Assembly (NCBI GenBank): GCA_031316315.1
Contig: JADBEO010000019.1
Coordinates: 19,857 to 83,856 of the forward strand
Reading direction: 5' to 3'
DNA: 64,000 nucleotides
Origin: Chelatococcus sambhunathii
GTDB lineage: Bacteria; Pseudomonadota; Alphaproteobacteria; Rhizobiales; Methylopilaceae
Part shown: in pieces, positions 55,129 through 63,919 of the stretch
Layout: every line of letters starts with the position of its first letter
How positions within the stretch are numbered: position 1 is the first letter of the stretch
Position numbers and translations under genes: made by a program
Notes under the pieces: model-generated
Database searches by the model: none
What the model saw: the letters and a program-made list of their open reading frames with translations, nothing else
Told to the model about the DNA's origin: nothing

Positions 55129-56181
55129 TTACAGACCCGAGAACGACACCTCCGGCGCGCCCTCGCGCAGCGAGCCGATGACGCTCGTCTGCGCGAAGCC
55201 CGCCGCCCGGCAGGCGGCGACCACTGCTTCGCTCGCTTGCGGCGCGACCGCCACAAGCAGCCCGCCGCTAGTCTGCGGATCGGATAGCAGGTCCCGCGCC
55301 CAGTCCGGCCAGCTGGAAGGCCAGTGGACAGCGTGGCCATAGCTCTTCCAGTTGCGGCCCGAGGCCCCGGTGACATAGCCCGCCTTGGCGAGATCCGCCG
55401 CGCCCGGCAGCAGCGGCACGTCCGGAACGTTGATCTCGGCGGCGAGCCCTGACCCGCGGCACATCTCCAGCAGATGGCCGAGCAGCCCGAAGCCGGTCAC
55501 GTCCGTCATCGCGTGGACGGAGGCGTTTTCGGACAGCGTCGCCCCGATGTCGTTCAGCCTGGTCGTCGAGGCGATCATGGTCTCATAAGCGGCCTCCGGC
55601 AGCTCGCCTTTCTTGAGCGCGGCGGAGAACACGCCGATCCCGAGCCCCTTCGTCAGGACCAGCGTGTCGCCGGCCTTTGCGCTCGCATTCCGAAGCGCCT
55701 TGTCCGGATGGACGAGGCCGATCGCGACGAGACCGTAGATCGGCTCCGGCGCATCGATCGAATGGCCGCCCACGACCGGGATCCCCGCTGCGGCGCAGAC
55801 GGACGCGCCGCCGGCGAGGATGTCCTGCGCCATGTCGAGCGGGATCACGTTGACCGGCATGCCGACCAGCGCCAGCGCGAACAACGGCTTGCCGCCCATG
55901 GCGTAGACGTCGGACAGCGCGTTGGTCGCAGCGATCCGACCGAACTGGAACGGATCGTCCACGATCGGGGTGAAGAAGTCCGTGGTCGCGACGATGGCCT
56001 GGCTGTCATTGAGGCGGTAGACCGCGGCGTCGTCCGAGGTCTCGGTCCCGACCAGCAGGTCGGGCGCCGGGACCGGCAGCGGCATCTTGCGCAAGAGGTC
56101 GTGCAGCACGTTCGGCGCCAGCTTGCAGCCGCAGCCGCCGCCGTGAGCCATCGAGGTCAGTCGCAAGGGCGAACCGTCCAT
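55129..56181 (-). CDS. selD: Selenide, water dikinase
   Basis: ATP-dependent enzyme (350 aa) producing selenophosphate, the selenium donor for selenocysteine and 2-selenouridine. Near the N-terminus MAHGGGCGCKLAPNVL carries the catalytic Cys/Lys pair (about residues 17 and 20); cysteine, not selenocysteine, is encoded. DDAAVYRLNDSQAIVATTDFFTPIVDDPFQFGRIAATNALSDVYAMGGKPLFAL and VVGGHSIDAPEPIYG are the typical ATP-binding region. Neither selA/selB nor the selenouridine synthase gene is adjacent, and no UGA-containing selenoprotein was noticed. Start ATG at 56181, divergent from the DUF983 gene. Confidence 0.95.
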   Translation of the reverse strand: MDGSPLRLTSMAHGGGCGCKLAPNVLHDLLRKMPLPVPAPDLLVGTETSDDAAVYRLNDSQAIVATTDFFTPIVDDPFQFGRIAATNALSDVYAMGGKPLFALALVGMPVNVIPLDMAQDILAGGASVCAAAGIPVVGGHSIDAPEPIYGLVAIGLVHPDKALRNASAKAGDTLVLTKGLGIGVFSAALKKGELPEAAYETMIASTTRLNDIGATLSENASVHAMTDVTGFGLLGHLLEMCRGSGLAAEINVPDVPLLPGAADLAKAGYVTGASGRNWKSYGHAVHWPSSWPDWARDLLSDPQTSGGLLVAVAPQASEAVVAACRAAGFAQTSVIGSLREGAPEVSFSGL

Positions 56182-56277
56182 TGCGGCGTCCTTCCTGCTT
56201 GGGGAGGGGGACGGCAGTCTATCGCGCCGCCGGGCGGGCGCGATAGAGCCAGCCCGAAAACAGAGATCATTTGTGAT

Positions 56278-56316
56278 GCATACAAAATTGACAATGTATG
56301 CTGTCGCGCCTATCTA
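56278..56316 (+). promoter_or_regulatory. Strong sigma-70-like promoter with overlapping operator, DUF983 gene
   Basis: TTGACA (56288-56293), 17-base spacer, TATCTA (56311-56316), about as near to consensus as this GC content allows. GCATACA (56278-56284) and TGTATGC (56295-56301) form a 7-bp inverted repeat around the -35 box; a second one, TTTGT-N7-ACAAA, overlaps its left arm. The AT-rich block of about 45 bases stands out. The start codon lies at 56347. Confidence 0.6.
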
Positions 56317-56346
56317 TCTAAGCGCGCAGGATTGGAGGCGCCGCAC

Positions 56347-56751
56347 ATGGCCGACACGACCTTTCCGAAGCTCGAGCCGTACAGGGTGGGTTTGCGCGGC
56401 CGGTGCCCGCGCTGCGGCGAGGGGCATCTGTTCGAGGGCTTCCTGAAGCTGAAGCCGCGCTGCGAGGTCTGCGGGCTCGACTATTCCTACGCCGATCCGG
56501 CGGATGGCCCGGCCTTCTTCGCGATCACCTTCGCCTGCCTGCCGTCGGCGCTGTTCGCGGTATGGCTCGAGCTCGCCTATCAGGCGCCGTACTGGGTCCA
56601 CGCCTTCACGACGCTGCCGATCATGCTGGCGACGCTGCTGCCGCCGCTACGCCCGCTCAAGGGATGGCTCGTCGCCAGCCAGTACCACCACAAGGCCGCC
56701 GAGGCGCGGCTGGTGAGGCTCGGCGAGGCCGAGGACGCAAACGGCTGGTGA
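56347..56751 (+). CDS. DUF983 membrane protein
   Basis: Small inner-membrane protein of 134 aa. A zinc-ribbon-like start, RGRCPRCGEGHLFEGFLKLKPRCEVCGLDYSYADPADGPAFFAI (two CxxC pairs, about residues 19-60), is followed by two helices (about 60-82 and 86-106). This is the DUF983 family pattern. In several alphaproteobacteria such genes lie beside cytochrome oxidase assembly genes, but not here. Start ATG at 56347. It has an unusually good promoter. Convergent with the MocR-like gene (7-base gap). Function not established. Confidence 0.9.
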   Translation: MADTTFPKLEPYRVGLRGRCPRCGEGHLFEGFLKLKPRCEVCGLDYSYADPADGPAFFAITFACLPSALFAVWLELAYQAPYWVHAFTTLPIMLATLLPPLRPLKGWLVASQYHHKAAEARLVRLGEAEDANGW

Positions 56752-56758
56752 CGGCGCG

Positions 56759-58135
56759 CTAAACGACGTCGCGCAAAGCCTTCGGGCCGCCGGCGAGGAT
56801 CGAGGACAGCGTTTCGAGCGCCGTCGCGAGACGGGCGCGCTCCGGAACCGCGCCCAGCGAAACGCGCACGGCCTCGACCGCCGGCCCGCCGACGCGGAAG
56901 GCGTCGGACGGGGTGACGGCGAGGCCCTGACGCCTCGCCCGCTCCGCGAGCCCGTGACGATCCCAGCCGCCGGCGAGCGGCAGCCACAGATGCAAGCCGC
57001 TCGGATGCGCGACCGCGGCCGGCAGCGCGGCGCGCGCGAGCGCCTGTCGCGCTTCGGCTTCCGCCCTGACGCCCGCCAGAAGGTCGGCCGCAACGCCGTC
57101 CCGTATCCAGCCGCAGACCAGCGCCGACATGAGCGGCGGCGCCATCAGCGAGATCGCGCGCAGCGCCTCGGCCAGCCGTTCCCGCGACGCGGCGTCGGGA
57201 GCCACGACGAACGCGATCCTCAGCCCGGGCGTGAGACACTTCGAGACCGTCGCGACATGGAAGGTCGCCGTCGGCGCGAGCGTCGCGAAGGCTGGCGGCG
57301 GATCGGCGGCGAGGGGCGAGTAGGGGTCGTCCTCGAGGATCTTCAGTCCGCCGCGGACCGCGACCGCGGCGATCTCCCGCCGCCGCGTCTCCGGCATGGT
57401 GACGGCCGTGGGATTTGCGATGCTCGGATTGAGATACAGCAGCCGCGCTTTCGGGTTGGCGCGCAGCGCCGCCTCCAGCGCGTCCGGGCGCATGCCGTCG
57501 CCGTCCGCCTCGGCAGCGACGACGGCGACGTCGAACTGGTTCGCCGCCGACAGAAGGCCGGGATAGGCCAGCGGCTCGCACAGCACCGCTTCTCCCGCTC
57601 GCGCCTCGACCGAAAGGATCGCCGCCAGGGCAGACTGCGCGCCCGACGCGACCAGCACCCGATCCGGATCGACCTTGCCGAGCGTGCGGCGGAGCCACGC
57701 CGCCCCCCCCGCGCGCTCGGCCGAGGATCCGGCGCCAGGATGATAGGACATCAGGAGGTCGAGATTGGAGCGCGCGGAGATTTCCGAGACGCCGCGGGCG
57801 ACCAGCTCGGCGAGCCGCACGCCCTTCGGGGCCGGCGGGATGTTCATGGACAGGTCGAGCGGCGGCGCAGCGGGATCGCGGCGGGGCGCGACGAAGGAGC
57901 CTCGTCCCGTCACAGCGTCGATCAGGTTGCGCCTGCGCGCTTCGGCGTAAGCCCGGGTGACGGTCGTGAAGTCAACGCCGAGCCTCTCGGCGAGCGCGCG
58001 CTGCGCCGGGAGGCGGTCGCCCTCCCGCAGCGATCCGGTTCGCAGGCCGGCCTCGATCGCCTCGACGATCTGCAGGTAGAGCGGCCCGCCGGAAGGCGAG
58101 ATCGCGGGCGTCCAGTCTCCAGTTTCGGCAGTCAT
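56759..58135 (-). CDS. MocR-type GntR/aminotransferase transcriptional regulator
   Basis: Regulator of 458 aa. N-terminal GntR winged helix (about 12-75): GPLYLQIVEAIEAGLRTGSLREGDRLPAQRALAERLGVDFTTVTRAYAEARRRNLIDAVTGRGSFV. The rest is a fold-type-I aminotransferase domain (about 100-455) with SGAQSALAAILS, CEPLAYPG, LYLNPSIANPTAVTMP, LEDDPYSPLAADPPP and the PLP lysine in HVATVSKCLTPGLRIAFVVAP. Start ATG at 58135; a TTG at 58159 is in frame. Located just downstream of the BCCT transporter gene on the same strand, so it may regulate the betaine cluster or unrelated amino acid genes. Confidence 0.92.
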   Translation of the reverse strand: MTAETGDWTPAISPSGGPLYLQIVEAIEAGLRTGSLREGDRLPAQRALAERLGVDFTTVTRAYAEARRRNLIDAVTGRGSFVAPRRDPAAPPLDLSMNIPPAPKGVRLAELVARGVSEISARSNLDLLMSYHPGAGSSAERAGGAAWLRRTLGKVDPDRVLVASGAQSALAAILSVEARAGEAVLCEPLAYPGLLSAANQFDVAVVAAEADGDGMRPDALEAALRANPKARLLYLNPSIANPTAVTMPETRRREIAAVAVRGGLKILEDDPYSPLAADPPPAFATLAPTATFHVATVSKCLTPGLRIAFVVAPDAASRERLAEALRAISLMAPPLMSALVCGWIRDGVAADLLAGVRAEAEARQALARAALPAAVAHPSGLHLWLPLAGGWDRHGLAERARRQGLAVTPSDAFRVGGPAVEAVRVSLGAVPERARLATALETLSSILAGGPKALRDVV

Positions 58136-58200
58136 GCGCCGCGCCTTGCCACCATGCAATCCGGAGATTGTACGCGCGCCGCGGCGCGGGGCAAGCGGAG

Positions 58201-58224
58201 GACGGCGCGAAGAGCCGCGCCGTC
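58201..58224. terminator. Hairpin after the BCCT gene
   Basis: GACGGCGCG (58201-58209) pairs perfectly with CGCGCCGTC (58216-58224) around a 6-base loop, 10 bases after the BCCT stop. No T-tract in the minus direction, so it may weaken rather than end read-through to the regulator gene. Confidence 0.4.
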
Positions 58225-58234
58225 TTCCGGGTCG

Positions 58235-59824
58235 TCAGGCCGTCAGGTGCTGGTCGGCCGGACGGCTATGCGCCGCGATGGCCGACTGCGAGTTCGGCGC
58301 GCCGTAGTTTGTGTGTTCCTCGAGGTCGTCGAGCAGCGCGTGATAGAGCGACACGCACAGCCCCGCCATCACCAGCAGGAACGGCGCCGCGACAATGATC
58401 GAGGCCGTCTGCAGCGCGTTGAGCCCGCCCATCATGAGCAGGATCGACGCCGAGGCGCCGGCCAGCACGCCCCAGAGCACGACCACCCATTTCGCCGGCT
58501 CGAGCGTGCCGCGCGCCGACAGCATGCCCATCACCACCGAGCCCGCGTCTGCGCCCGAGATGAAGAACACCGCGACGAGGAACATCGCGACGACGCAGGA
58601 GACGATCGCGCCCGGATACTGCTCGAGCAGCGAGAACAGTGCGATGGCGCTGTCCTGCTTGACGGCCTCGACGAGGCCGCCGGCGCCGTAGAGCTCCGAG
58701 TGCAGCGCGGCGCCGCCCATCACGGCGAACCACACGAAGGTGACAGCGCTCGGGGCGAGCAGCACGCCGACCACGAACTCCCGGATGGTTCGTCCGCGTG
58801 AGATGCGGGCGATGAACACGCCGACGAACGGCGCCCACGACACCCACCACGCCCAGTAGAAGATCGTCCAGCTGCCGAGCCACTTGCCGTCGGAGAAGGC
58901 GGCGGTGCGGAACGACATGCCGACGATGTCGCGGACGTAGTCGCCGAGCGATTCCGCGAAGGTGTTCATGATGAACACCGTCGGCCCGACGACCGCGATG
59001 AACAGCAGCAGGAAGATCGCCACCACCATGTTCATGTTGGACAGGAACTGGATGCCCTTTCCGACGCCGGAGACGGCGGACAGGATGAACAGCACCGTCA
59101 TGACGATGATGATCGCGAGCGAGATGCCGACGGATGTGCCGGTGCTCCAGAGGAAGTTCATGCCGGTGTTGATCTGCTGGGCGCCGAGGCCGAGCGATGT
59201 CGCGGTGCCGAACAGAGTCGCGAACAGCGCGAGGATGTCGATCGCCTTGCCGAGCGGCCCGTCGGCGAGGTCGCCGATCAGCGGGCGGAAGGCGCTTGAG
59301 ATCAGGTTCGGGTAACCGCGCCGGAAGGTGAAGTAGGCGATCGCGAGGCCGGTAACGGCATAGATCGCCCACGGATGCAGCGCCCAGTGGAAGTACGAGT
59401 ACTTTATGGCGAGCAGGGCCGCTTCCTTGGTCTGCGGCTGTGCGAGCCCGTGGGGAGGCGCGCCGAAATGCGAGATCGGTTCGGCGACGCCCCAGAACAT
59501 CAGCCCGATGCCCATGCCGACGCTGAACATCATGCAGACCCAGGAGGTGGTCGAGAACTCGGGCTGTTCGTCGTCGAGGCCCAGCCTGATGTCGCCGAAG
59601 CGGCTGAAGGCGAGGTAAAGCGCGAAGATCAGGAAGATCGCGCTCGAAACGACGAACGACCAGCCGAAGTCCTCGATCGCCATCTTGAGGACGGAACCGG
59701 CGATCGCCGAAAGGCTGTCCGGCCAGATCGCGCCCCAGGCGACGAATGCGATCGAGACGGCGACGGCCGGCCCGAAAACCCACGGATCGACGCTGCTTGA
59801 CTCGCTGCTATTGCTATCTGTCAC
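58235..59824 (-). CDS. BCCT family betaine/choline/carnitine transporter
   Basis: Secondary transporter of 529 aa with 12 predicted helices. Hallmarks are GMGIGLMFWGVAEPISHF (helix 3 region, about residues 101-118), HWALHPWAIYAVTGLAIAYFTFRRG, and the Trp-rich helix 8 box WTIFYWAWWVSWAPFVGVFIARISRGRTIREF. The GMGIG-type helix 3 is the form of sodium-coupled betaine carriers such as BetP. The C-terminal tail is short. Start GTG at 59824. The dgcB-etfA-etfB genes lie upstream on the same strand, so uptake of glycine betaine or a related N-methyl compound is likely. Confidence 0.93.
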   Translation of the reverse strand: MTDSNSSESSSVDPWVFGPAVAVSIAFVAWGAIWPDSLSAIAGSVLKMAIEDFGWSFVVSSAIFLIFALYLAFSRFGDIRLGLDDEQPEFSTTSWVCMMFSVGMGIGLMFWGVAEPISHFGAPPHGLAQPQTKEAALLAIKYSYFHWALHPWAIYAVTGLAIAYFTFRRGYPNLISSAFRPLIGDLADGPLGKAIDILALFATLFGTATSLGLGAQQINTGMNFLWSTGTSVGISLAIIIVMTVLFILSAVSGVGKGIQFLSNMNMVVAIFLLLFIAVVGPTVFIMNTFAESLGDYVRDIVGMSFRTAAFSDGKWLGSWTIFYWAWWVSWAPFVGVFIARISRGRTIREFVVGVLLAPSAVTFVWFAVMGGAALHSELYGAGGLVEAVKQDSAIALFSLLEQYPGAIVSCVVAMFLVAVFFISGADAGSVVMGMLSARGTLEPAKWVVVLWGVLAGASASILLMMGGLNALQTASIIVAAPFLLVMAGLCVSLYHALLDDLEEHTNYGAPNSQSAIAAHSRPADQHLTA

Positions 59825-59922
59825 AGACCTATCCCCATGTTCCCATTGTCTTTGTTCGGTCGAGCGATGCCCCGGCTCGTCGTGACGCGAACGTCGGCTT
59901 CGGCCCTCCCTTCCATCGGTCG

Positions 59923-60747
59923 TCAGCTCGTCGCGTGGCGGCTTGCGTCCTCCGATGCCGCGGGTCGACGTCCCGGCCCGGCCGCGCTTGCTGGCGCCAG
60001 CACGCCGACGCGGCGCAGGAAGGCGAGCACCTCCTTCGCCGCGTCCTCCGGCGTCTGATGGTCGAGGACCTTCGCGCCGCCTGCCGTGGCCTCGCCGGTG
60101 ACGGCCTTGAGGCGGTCGGCCGCCGAACCGCCGGCGGCGCGCATCATCTTCGGGCGCTTGCGGTAGGGGCGTTCCTCGGGGGGCGGCGCGCCCGCCGCGA
60201 GGTCGGTCGGCGCCGCGGCGATGCGTTCGATCGAACCGCGCCGCGCCTTGCCGAAGGCGAAGGGCAAAGGCGGCGGCGCGGCCGGATGAACGGTGACGAC
60301 GACGGGCGTGCGGACGACGAGGCGACGCAGCACGCCCTTCGGCAGCGCCTGGTCGATCTCGACCAGCCCGTCCGTCGCAGGCCGCATCGCCACTGCGTCC
60401 GGAACGATCGGAACGCCGAGGCGCGCCGCCACGGCGTAGGGGACGAGACCGGTCTCGTCGCCGCCCTGGCCGCGCCGTCCCGCGAGGACGATGTCGGGCG
60501 CGTCGCTCACGATGCGGGCGGCGAGCGGGCCGACAGGATCCGAGCCGGCGGCGCAGGCGATGTGCGCGGCGTAGTCCAGACCGTGACCGAGCGCGGCCTC
60601 GGCGGGGAAGGCGTCCGGCCCGACGTGGAGCCCCGTCGCCGCGCCAAGTCCAGCCGCCATGCGGATCGCCTGCGCCTCCGTTCTCGGCAGCGTGGGCTTC
60701 CCCGAGACCGGATGGCGGCCGGCGGACAACAGGACGGCGATCCTCAT
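59923..60747 (-). CDS. etfB: Electron transfer flavoprotein beta subunit (dimethylglycine-type)
   Basis: ETF beta/FixA-family subunit of 274 aa, cytosolic, taking electrons from flavin dehydrogenases together with the alpha subunit. The ETF beta core includes AVLLSAGRHPVSGKPTLPRTEAQAIRMAAGLG, DIVLAGRRGQGGDETGLVPYAVAARLGVPIVPDAVAM, and VVRTPVVVTVHPAAP. The last 60 residues are Ala/Pro/Arg-rich. It is more diverged than general EtfB, as expected for the copy in the dimethylglycine (dgc) cluster. Its start overlaps the etfA stop by four bases. Confidence 0.9.
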   Translation of the reverse strand: MRIAVLLSAGRHPVSGKPTLPRTEAQAIRMAAGLGAATGLHVGPDAFPAEAALGHGLDYAAHIACAAGSDPVGPLAARIVSDAPDIVLAGRRGQGGDETGLVPYAVAARLGVPIVPDAVAMRPATDGLVEIDQALPKGVLRRLVVRTPVVVTVHPAAPPPLPFAFGKARRGSIERIAAAPTDLAAGAPPPEERPYRKRPKMMRAAGGSAADRLKAVTGEATAGGAKVLDHQTPEDAAKEVLAFLRRVGVLAPASAAGPGRRPAASEDASRHATS

Positions 60748-61961
60748 GTCCCGGTCTCCCGACGCTCGCGCTCGAGCTCTTCCAGGATCGCCGGCATCAC
60801 CAACTGGGCGTCCTGAATGATTCCGAGGCCGGCGCGCGCGATCATCGCCGCGTGGAGGTCGGTGTTGACGGCGACGATGTGCTCGCAGTCGGCGACGCCC
60901 TGCAGATGCTGCGGCGCGCCGGCGATGCCGAGTGCGAAGTAGCAGCTCGCGCCGAGCACCGTGCCCGAGGCGCCGACTTGGGCGGCGCGCGGCATCAGCC
61001 CGGCGTCGCAGAGCACGCGGCTCGCGCCGGGCGTCGCGCCGAGAGCCGCCACGACCTGGCGGAACATGTCGAGATCAGTGACGCCGTTGCCGGCCGAAAC
61101 GACGAAGTCGGCGAGCGCCAGCGGCACGGTGGCGGGATCAGCTGGGATGCGCGTCGCCGAGACGATGGCCCCGGCGGTCTTGGCCGGACCGCTGGCGAGA
61201 TCGACCTGCTCGTTTCGCGCTTCGCGCGGCGCGCCGGAGTAGGATGCGACCGAGTCCGCGGCGACGCTGATCAGCCGCGTCGGGACCGAGCGCTGCTCGA
61301 CCTTGCGGCATCTCGCGGGGCGGCCGAGCGCGGAGGCGGAGACCTGCTCGGCCTCCGTGAACAGCGGCTCTCCGGTGAGGACTGAGACGCGGCGGGCGAG
61401 ATCGCCGCCGTCGGCGGATTCCGGGAACAGCACGTGTTTCGGATCGAGGGCGCGCATCGCCGCGACGACCTCGGCCGCGCGGGCGTCGGGGTCGTAGGCG
61501 TCGGGATCGCGCGCCACGACCGCGACGCGGTCCGCGCCGGCCGGACCGAGATCCGCCGACGACGCGCCGACCAGCGCAAGCGTCGCGCCGGTCTTGCCGG
61601 CGAGTTCACGGGCCGCGCCGAACAGCTGGCGATCGTGTTCGCCGAGCCGCCCGCCGGCCATGTCGGGCACGACGAGGACAAGGAAGTCGGGGTTCTCGAC
61701 GATGATCGGCTTCGGCGACGCCTTATCGGTCTGGCGCTCCGGCACGTGCGTCGCGACGACCGTGGCGGCGCCGAACTGCGAGCGGTCCAGCCTCAGGCGC
61801 GCAGCGGCCGGGACGCGTTGGGCGGCGGCCTCCGCGCGCGGGTCGCGTCGCGGGCGGCGGCTCGGAGCGGCCTTGAGCGCGAGGTCGTAGCGCGGCCGTT
61901 CGGCTCCGGAGGTCCTCGCGGCGGCGCGCTCGGTCCGCGGGTCTCGGCGGAGCCGCGTCAT
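60744..61961 (-). CDS. etfA: Electron transfer flavoprotein alpha subunit (dimethylglycine-type)
   Basis: ETF alpha subunit of 405 aa. A basic N-terminal extension of about 65 residues (RRDPRTERAAARTSG..., RRPRRDPRAEAAAQR) precedes the usual fold. The C-terminal FAD-binding domain is clear: DAGLMPRAAQVGASGTVLGASCYFALGIAGAPQHLQGVADCEHIVAVNTDLHAAMIARAGLGIIQD (about residues 305-375). Start ATG at 61961 overlaps the dgcB stop by four bases and the stop overlaps etfB, so three genes are translationally coupled. Carries electrons from the demethylase to the quinone pool. Confidence 0.92.
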   Translation of the reverse strand: MTRLRRDPRTERAAARTSGAERPRYDLALKAAPSRRPRRDPRAEAAAQRVPAAARLRLDRSQFGAATVVATHVPERQTDKASPKPIIVENPDFLVLVVPDMAGGRLGEHDRQLFGAARELAGKTGATLALVGASSADLGPAGADRVAVVARDPDAYDPDARAAEVVAAMRALDPKHVLFPESADGGDLARRVSVLTGEPLFTEAEQVSASALGRPARCRKVEQRSVPTRLISVAADSVASYSGAPREARNEQVDLASGPAKTAGAIVSATRIPADPATVPLALADFVVSAGNGVTDLDMFRQVVAALGATPGASRVLCDAGLMPRAAQVGASGTVLGASCYFALGIAGAPQHLQGVADCEHIVAVNTDLHAAMIARAGLGIIQDAQLVMPAILEELERERRETGT

Positions 61962-63871
61962 GCCGCGGCCCTGCGCGGCTCGTCGGCGCGACCGGTCTCG
62001 ACCGCCATCAGCACCAGTTCGGCGACGTCCCTGATCTCGGCGGTCCGGCCGGTCACGCCTTCGAGCATGGCGGTGCATGTCGGGCAGGCGACGGCGACCA
62101 TCTCCGCGCCAGTCTCGGCGGCCTGAGCCATGCGGAGGTCAGGGATGCGGGCGTCCCCGGGAATGTCCGCGATCGGCGCGCCGCCGCCGCCGCCGCAGCA
62201 CATCGAGCGCCTTCCATGGCGGGCCATCTCGACGCGCGAGAGGCCGATGCGGTCCAGCACTTTCCGCGGAGCCTCGGTCTCGCCGTTGTAGCGGCCGAGA
62301 TAGCAGGGGTCGTGATAGGTGACGGTTCCCGCGTCGAGCTTTCCGGTCGGGAGCTTTCCAGCGTCGATCAGTTCGAGCAGGAAGGCGGTGTGGTGGACGA
62401 CCTCGAAGTCGCCGCCAAAGGCCCGGTACTCGTTGCGCAGCGCATGCAGCGCGTGCGGGTCGGAGGTGACGATCCGGTTGAAACGGTACTTCTGGAGCGT
62501 CTCGATGTTGGCTTTCGCCAGGCCCTGATATGTCGCCTCGTCGCCGAGCCGGCGGGCGAGGTCGCCGGTGTCGCGCTCCTCCTCGCCCAGCACGGCGAAA
62601 TCGACGCCGGCTTCATGGAAGAGCTTGATGAGGGCGCGCAGCGTGCGGCCGTAGCGCATGTCGTAGGCGCCGTCGCCGAGCCAGAGCAGCACGTCGGCCT
62701 CGCCGCGCTTCGAGATGACCGGCAGCTCGATCCCGGCCGCGAAATCGCCGCGCGCCGTCAGCGGCCTCGCGCCCGGCTCGTCGGCCTCGCGAAGGTTCGC
62801 AAGCGTCTCGAAGCTCTTCTGCGGCGGCGCGCTGAGCTCCAGCGTCTGGTGGCGGCGCAGCGAGATGATGGCGTCGACATGCTCGATCATCATCGGGCAC
62901 TCCTCGACGCAGGCCCGGCAAGTCGTGCAGCTCCAGAGCGTGTCCGGATGGATCTTGGCGTCAGGACCGATGACCTTGAACAGCGGGCCGGCCTCGCCCG
63001 CGACAGGGCGGGCGTTCGGGTAGGGGCTGCCCTGGTAGGTGGGACCATCGGGCGCGAGCGCGCCCACGAGGTCCTGGATCAGCCGCTTGGGATTGAGAGG
63101 CTGACCGGCCGCGAAGGCCGGACAGGCGGTCTCGCAGCGGCCGCACTGGACGCAGGCGTCGAAACCGAGCAGTCGGTTCCAGGTGAAGTCCGCCGGCAAC
63201 TCGGCGCCCAGCTTTGGCGCGTCGAGGTCGAGCGGCAGGAGAGCGGCGTCGGGCCTTCCCTGCTCGAAGCGCTTCTGCCGGGGGTGCGCGATCAGGTGCA
63301 GCGCGCCGGCGACAGCATGGCGCATCGGGCCGTCCTTCACCTCATAGGCGAGCCCCAGCCCGCCGCCCGCCGCAACGAGCAGCGCGACGAGCAGGACGGG
63401 GTTTTCCGGCCCCGACAGTGCGATTGACAGCGCCGCGGCGGTTCCGCCCGCCGCATAGGCGAGCAGCAGGAACGGCAGGCGCTGGAAGCCGCCCTTCGAG
63501 AGCCGCTTTGGCGTCTTTGGGTAACGCCGTGCGCCGACCAGCAGGGACCCTGCGAGGGTCATGGCGAAGGCGAGCGCGACGACGCTCCAGTAAAAGCGCG
63601 ACCCCGCAAGAGGGGGCAGGATCGCGAAGCCGGCGAGCATGGTCGCGGCCAGCAGCCCGCCGGCGACGATCGCGTGCATGCGCGAGGCGTAAGGATCGCG
63701 CGCGACGACATGGTGGACGTCGACGAGGTAGCGCTTCGGCAACTTGGCGAGACCCGAGACCCAGTCGACCGGTGCCGCGGCCCCGAGCCGCCACAGCGCG
63801 GCGCGGCGGAGGGTTTGCGCGGTCGCGAGCCCGGTCATGAGGAAGGCAAGGGCGGCGAAGGCGGCGGTCAT
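61958..63871 (-). CDS. dgcB: Iron-sulfur membrane protein DgcB-like (DUF3483, 4Fe-4S, CCG domains)
   Basis: Membrane electron-transfer protein of 637 aa. N-terminal helices (about residues 1-20, 65-95, 100-118, 140-175) form the DUF3483 membrane part. Two 4Fe-4S motifs follow: CVQCGRCETACPAF (about 237-250) and CTTCRACVEECPM (about 312-324). The C-terminal half has CCG domains ending in SMCCGGGGGAP. In Pseudomonas, DgcA-DgcB demethylate dimethylglycine; the adjacent ETF subunits fit. The last gene feature toward the right edge is damaged by an 81-bp inverted copy of its own segment 63013-63093. Start ATG at 63871 overlaps the stop of an upstream ORF. Confidence 0.92.
   Translation of the reverse strand: MTAAFAALAFLMTGLATAQTLRRAALWRLGAAAPVDWVSGLAKLPKRYLVDVHHVVARDPYASRMHAIVAGGLLAATMLAGFAILPPLAGSRFYWSVVALAFAMTLAGSLLVGARRYPKTPKRLSKGGFQRLPFLLLAYAAGGTAAALSIALSGPENPVLLVALLVAAGGGLGLAYEVKDGPMRHAVAGALHLIAHPRQKRFEQGRPDAALLPLDLDAPKLGAELPADFTWNRLLGFDACVQCGRCETACPAFAAGQPLNPKRLIQDLVGALAPDGPTYQGSPYPNARPVAGEAGPLFKVIGPDAKIHPDTLWSCTTCRACVEECPMMIEHVDAIISLRRHQTLELSAPPQKSFETLANLREADEPGARPLTARGDFAAGIELPVISKRGEADVLLWLGDGAYDMRYGRTLRALIKLFHEAGVDFAVLGEEERDTGDLARRLGDEATYQGLAKANIETLQKYRFNRIVTSDPHALHALRNEYRAFGGDFEVVHHTAFLLELIDAGKLPTGKLDAGTVTYHDPCYLGRYNGETEAPRKVLDRIGLSRVEMARHGRRSMCCGGGGGAPIADIPGDARIPDLRMAQAAETGAEMVAVACPTCTAMLEGVTGRTAEIRDVAELVLMAVETGRADEPRRAAA
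63013..63093 (-). repeat. Source arm of the terminal inverted duplication (inside dgcB)
   Basis: These 81 bases, coding NPKRLIQDLVGALAP and following residues of dgcB, are found again in reverse complement at 63920-64000 without a mismatch. Confidence 0.95.
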
Positions 63872-63919
63872 GGCGCCGCACTCCCTTGCTCTGCGACCTC
63901 TGTTGCTGCAGCCGTCTCT
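63868..63919 (-). CDS. 3' end of an upstream gene (dgcA expected), interrupted at the edge
   Basis: In the minus-strand frame about 17 codons (ending ...EVAEQGSAAP) run into a TGA at 63870-63868 that overlaps the dgcB start as ATGA, the same coupling used by the other genes of the cluster. In related clusters the gene before dgcB is the flavin-dependent demethylase dgcA. Identity cannot be shown because sequence beyond 63919 is an inverted copy of dgcB. Confidence 0.35.

Noticed and set aside
59890..59914. Minus-strand GGAAG-N16-CGTT upstream of the BCCT gene
   Set aside because: The last base of the -35 box mismatches and the site lies right after the etfB stop; too weak without start-site data.
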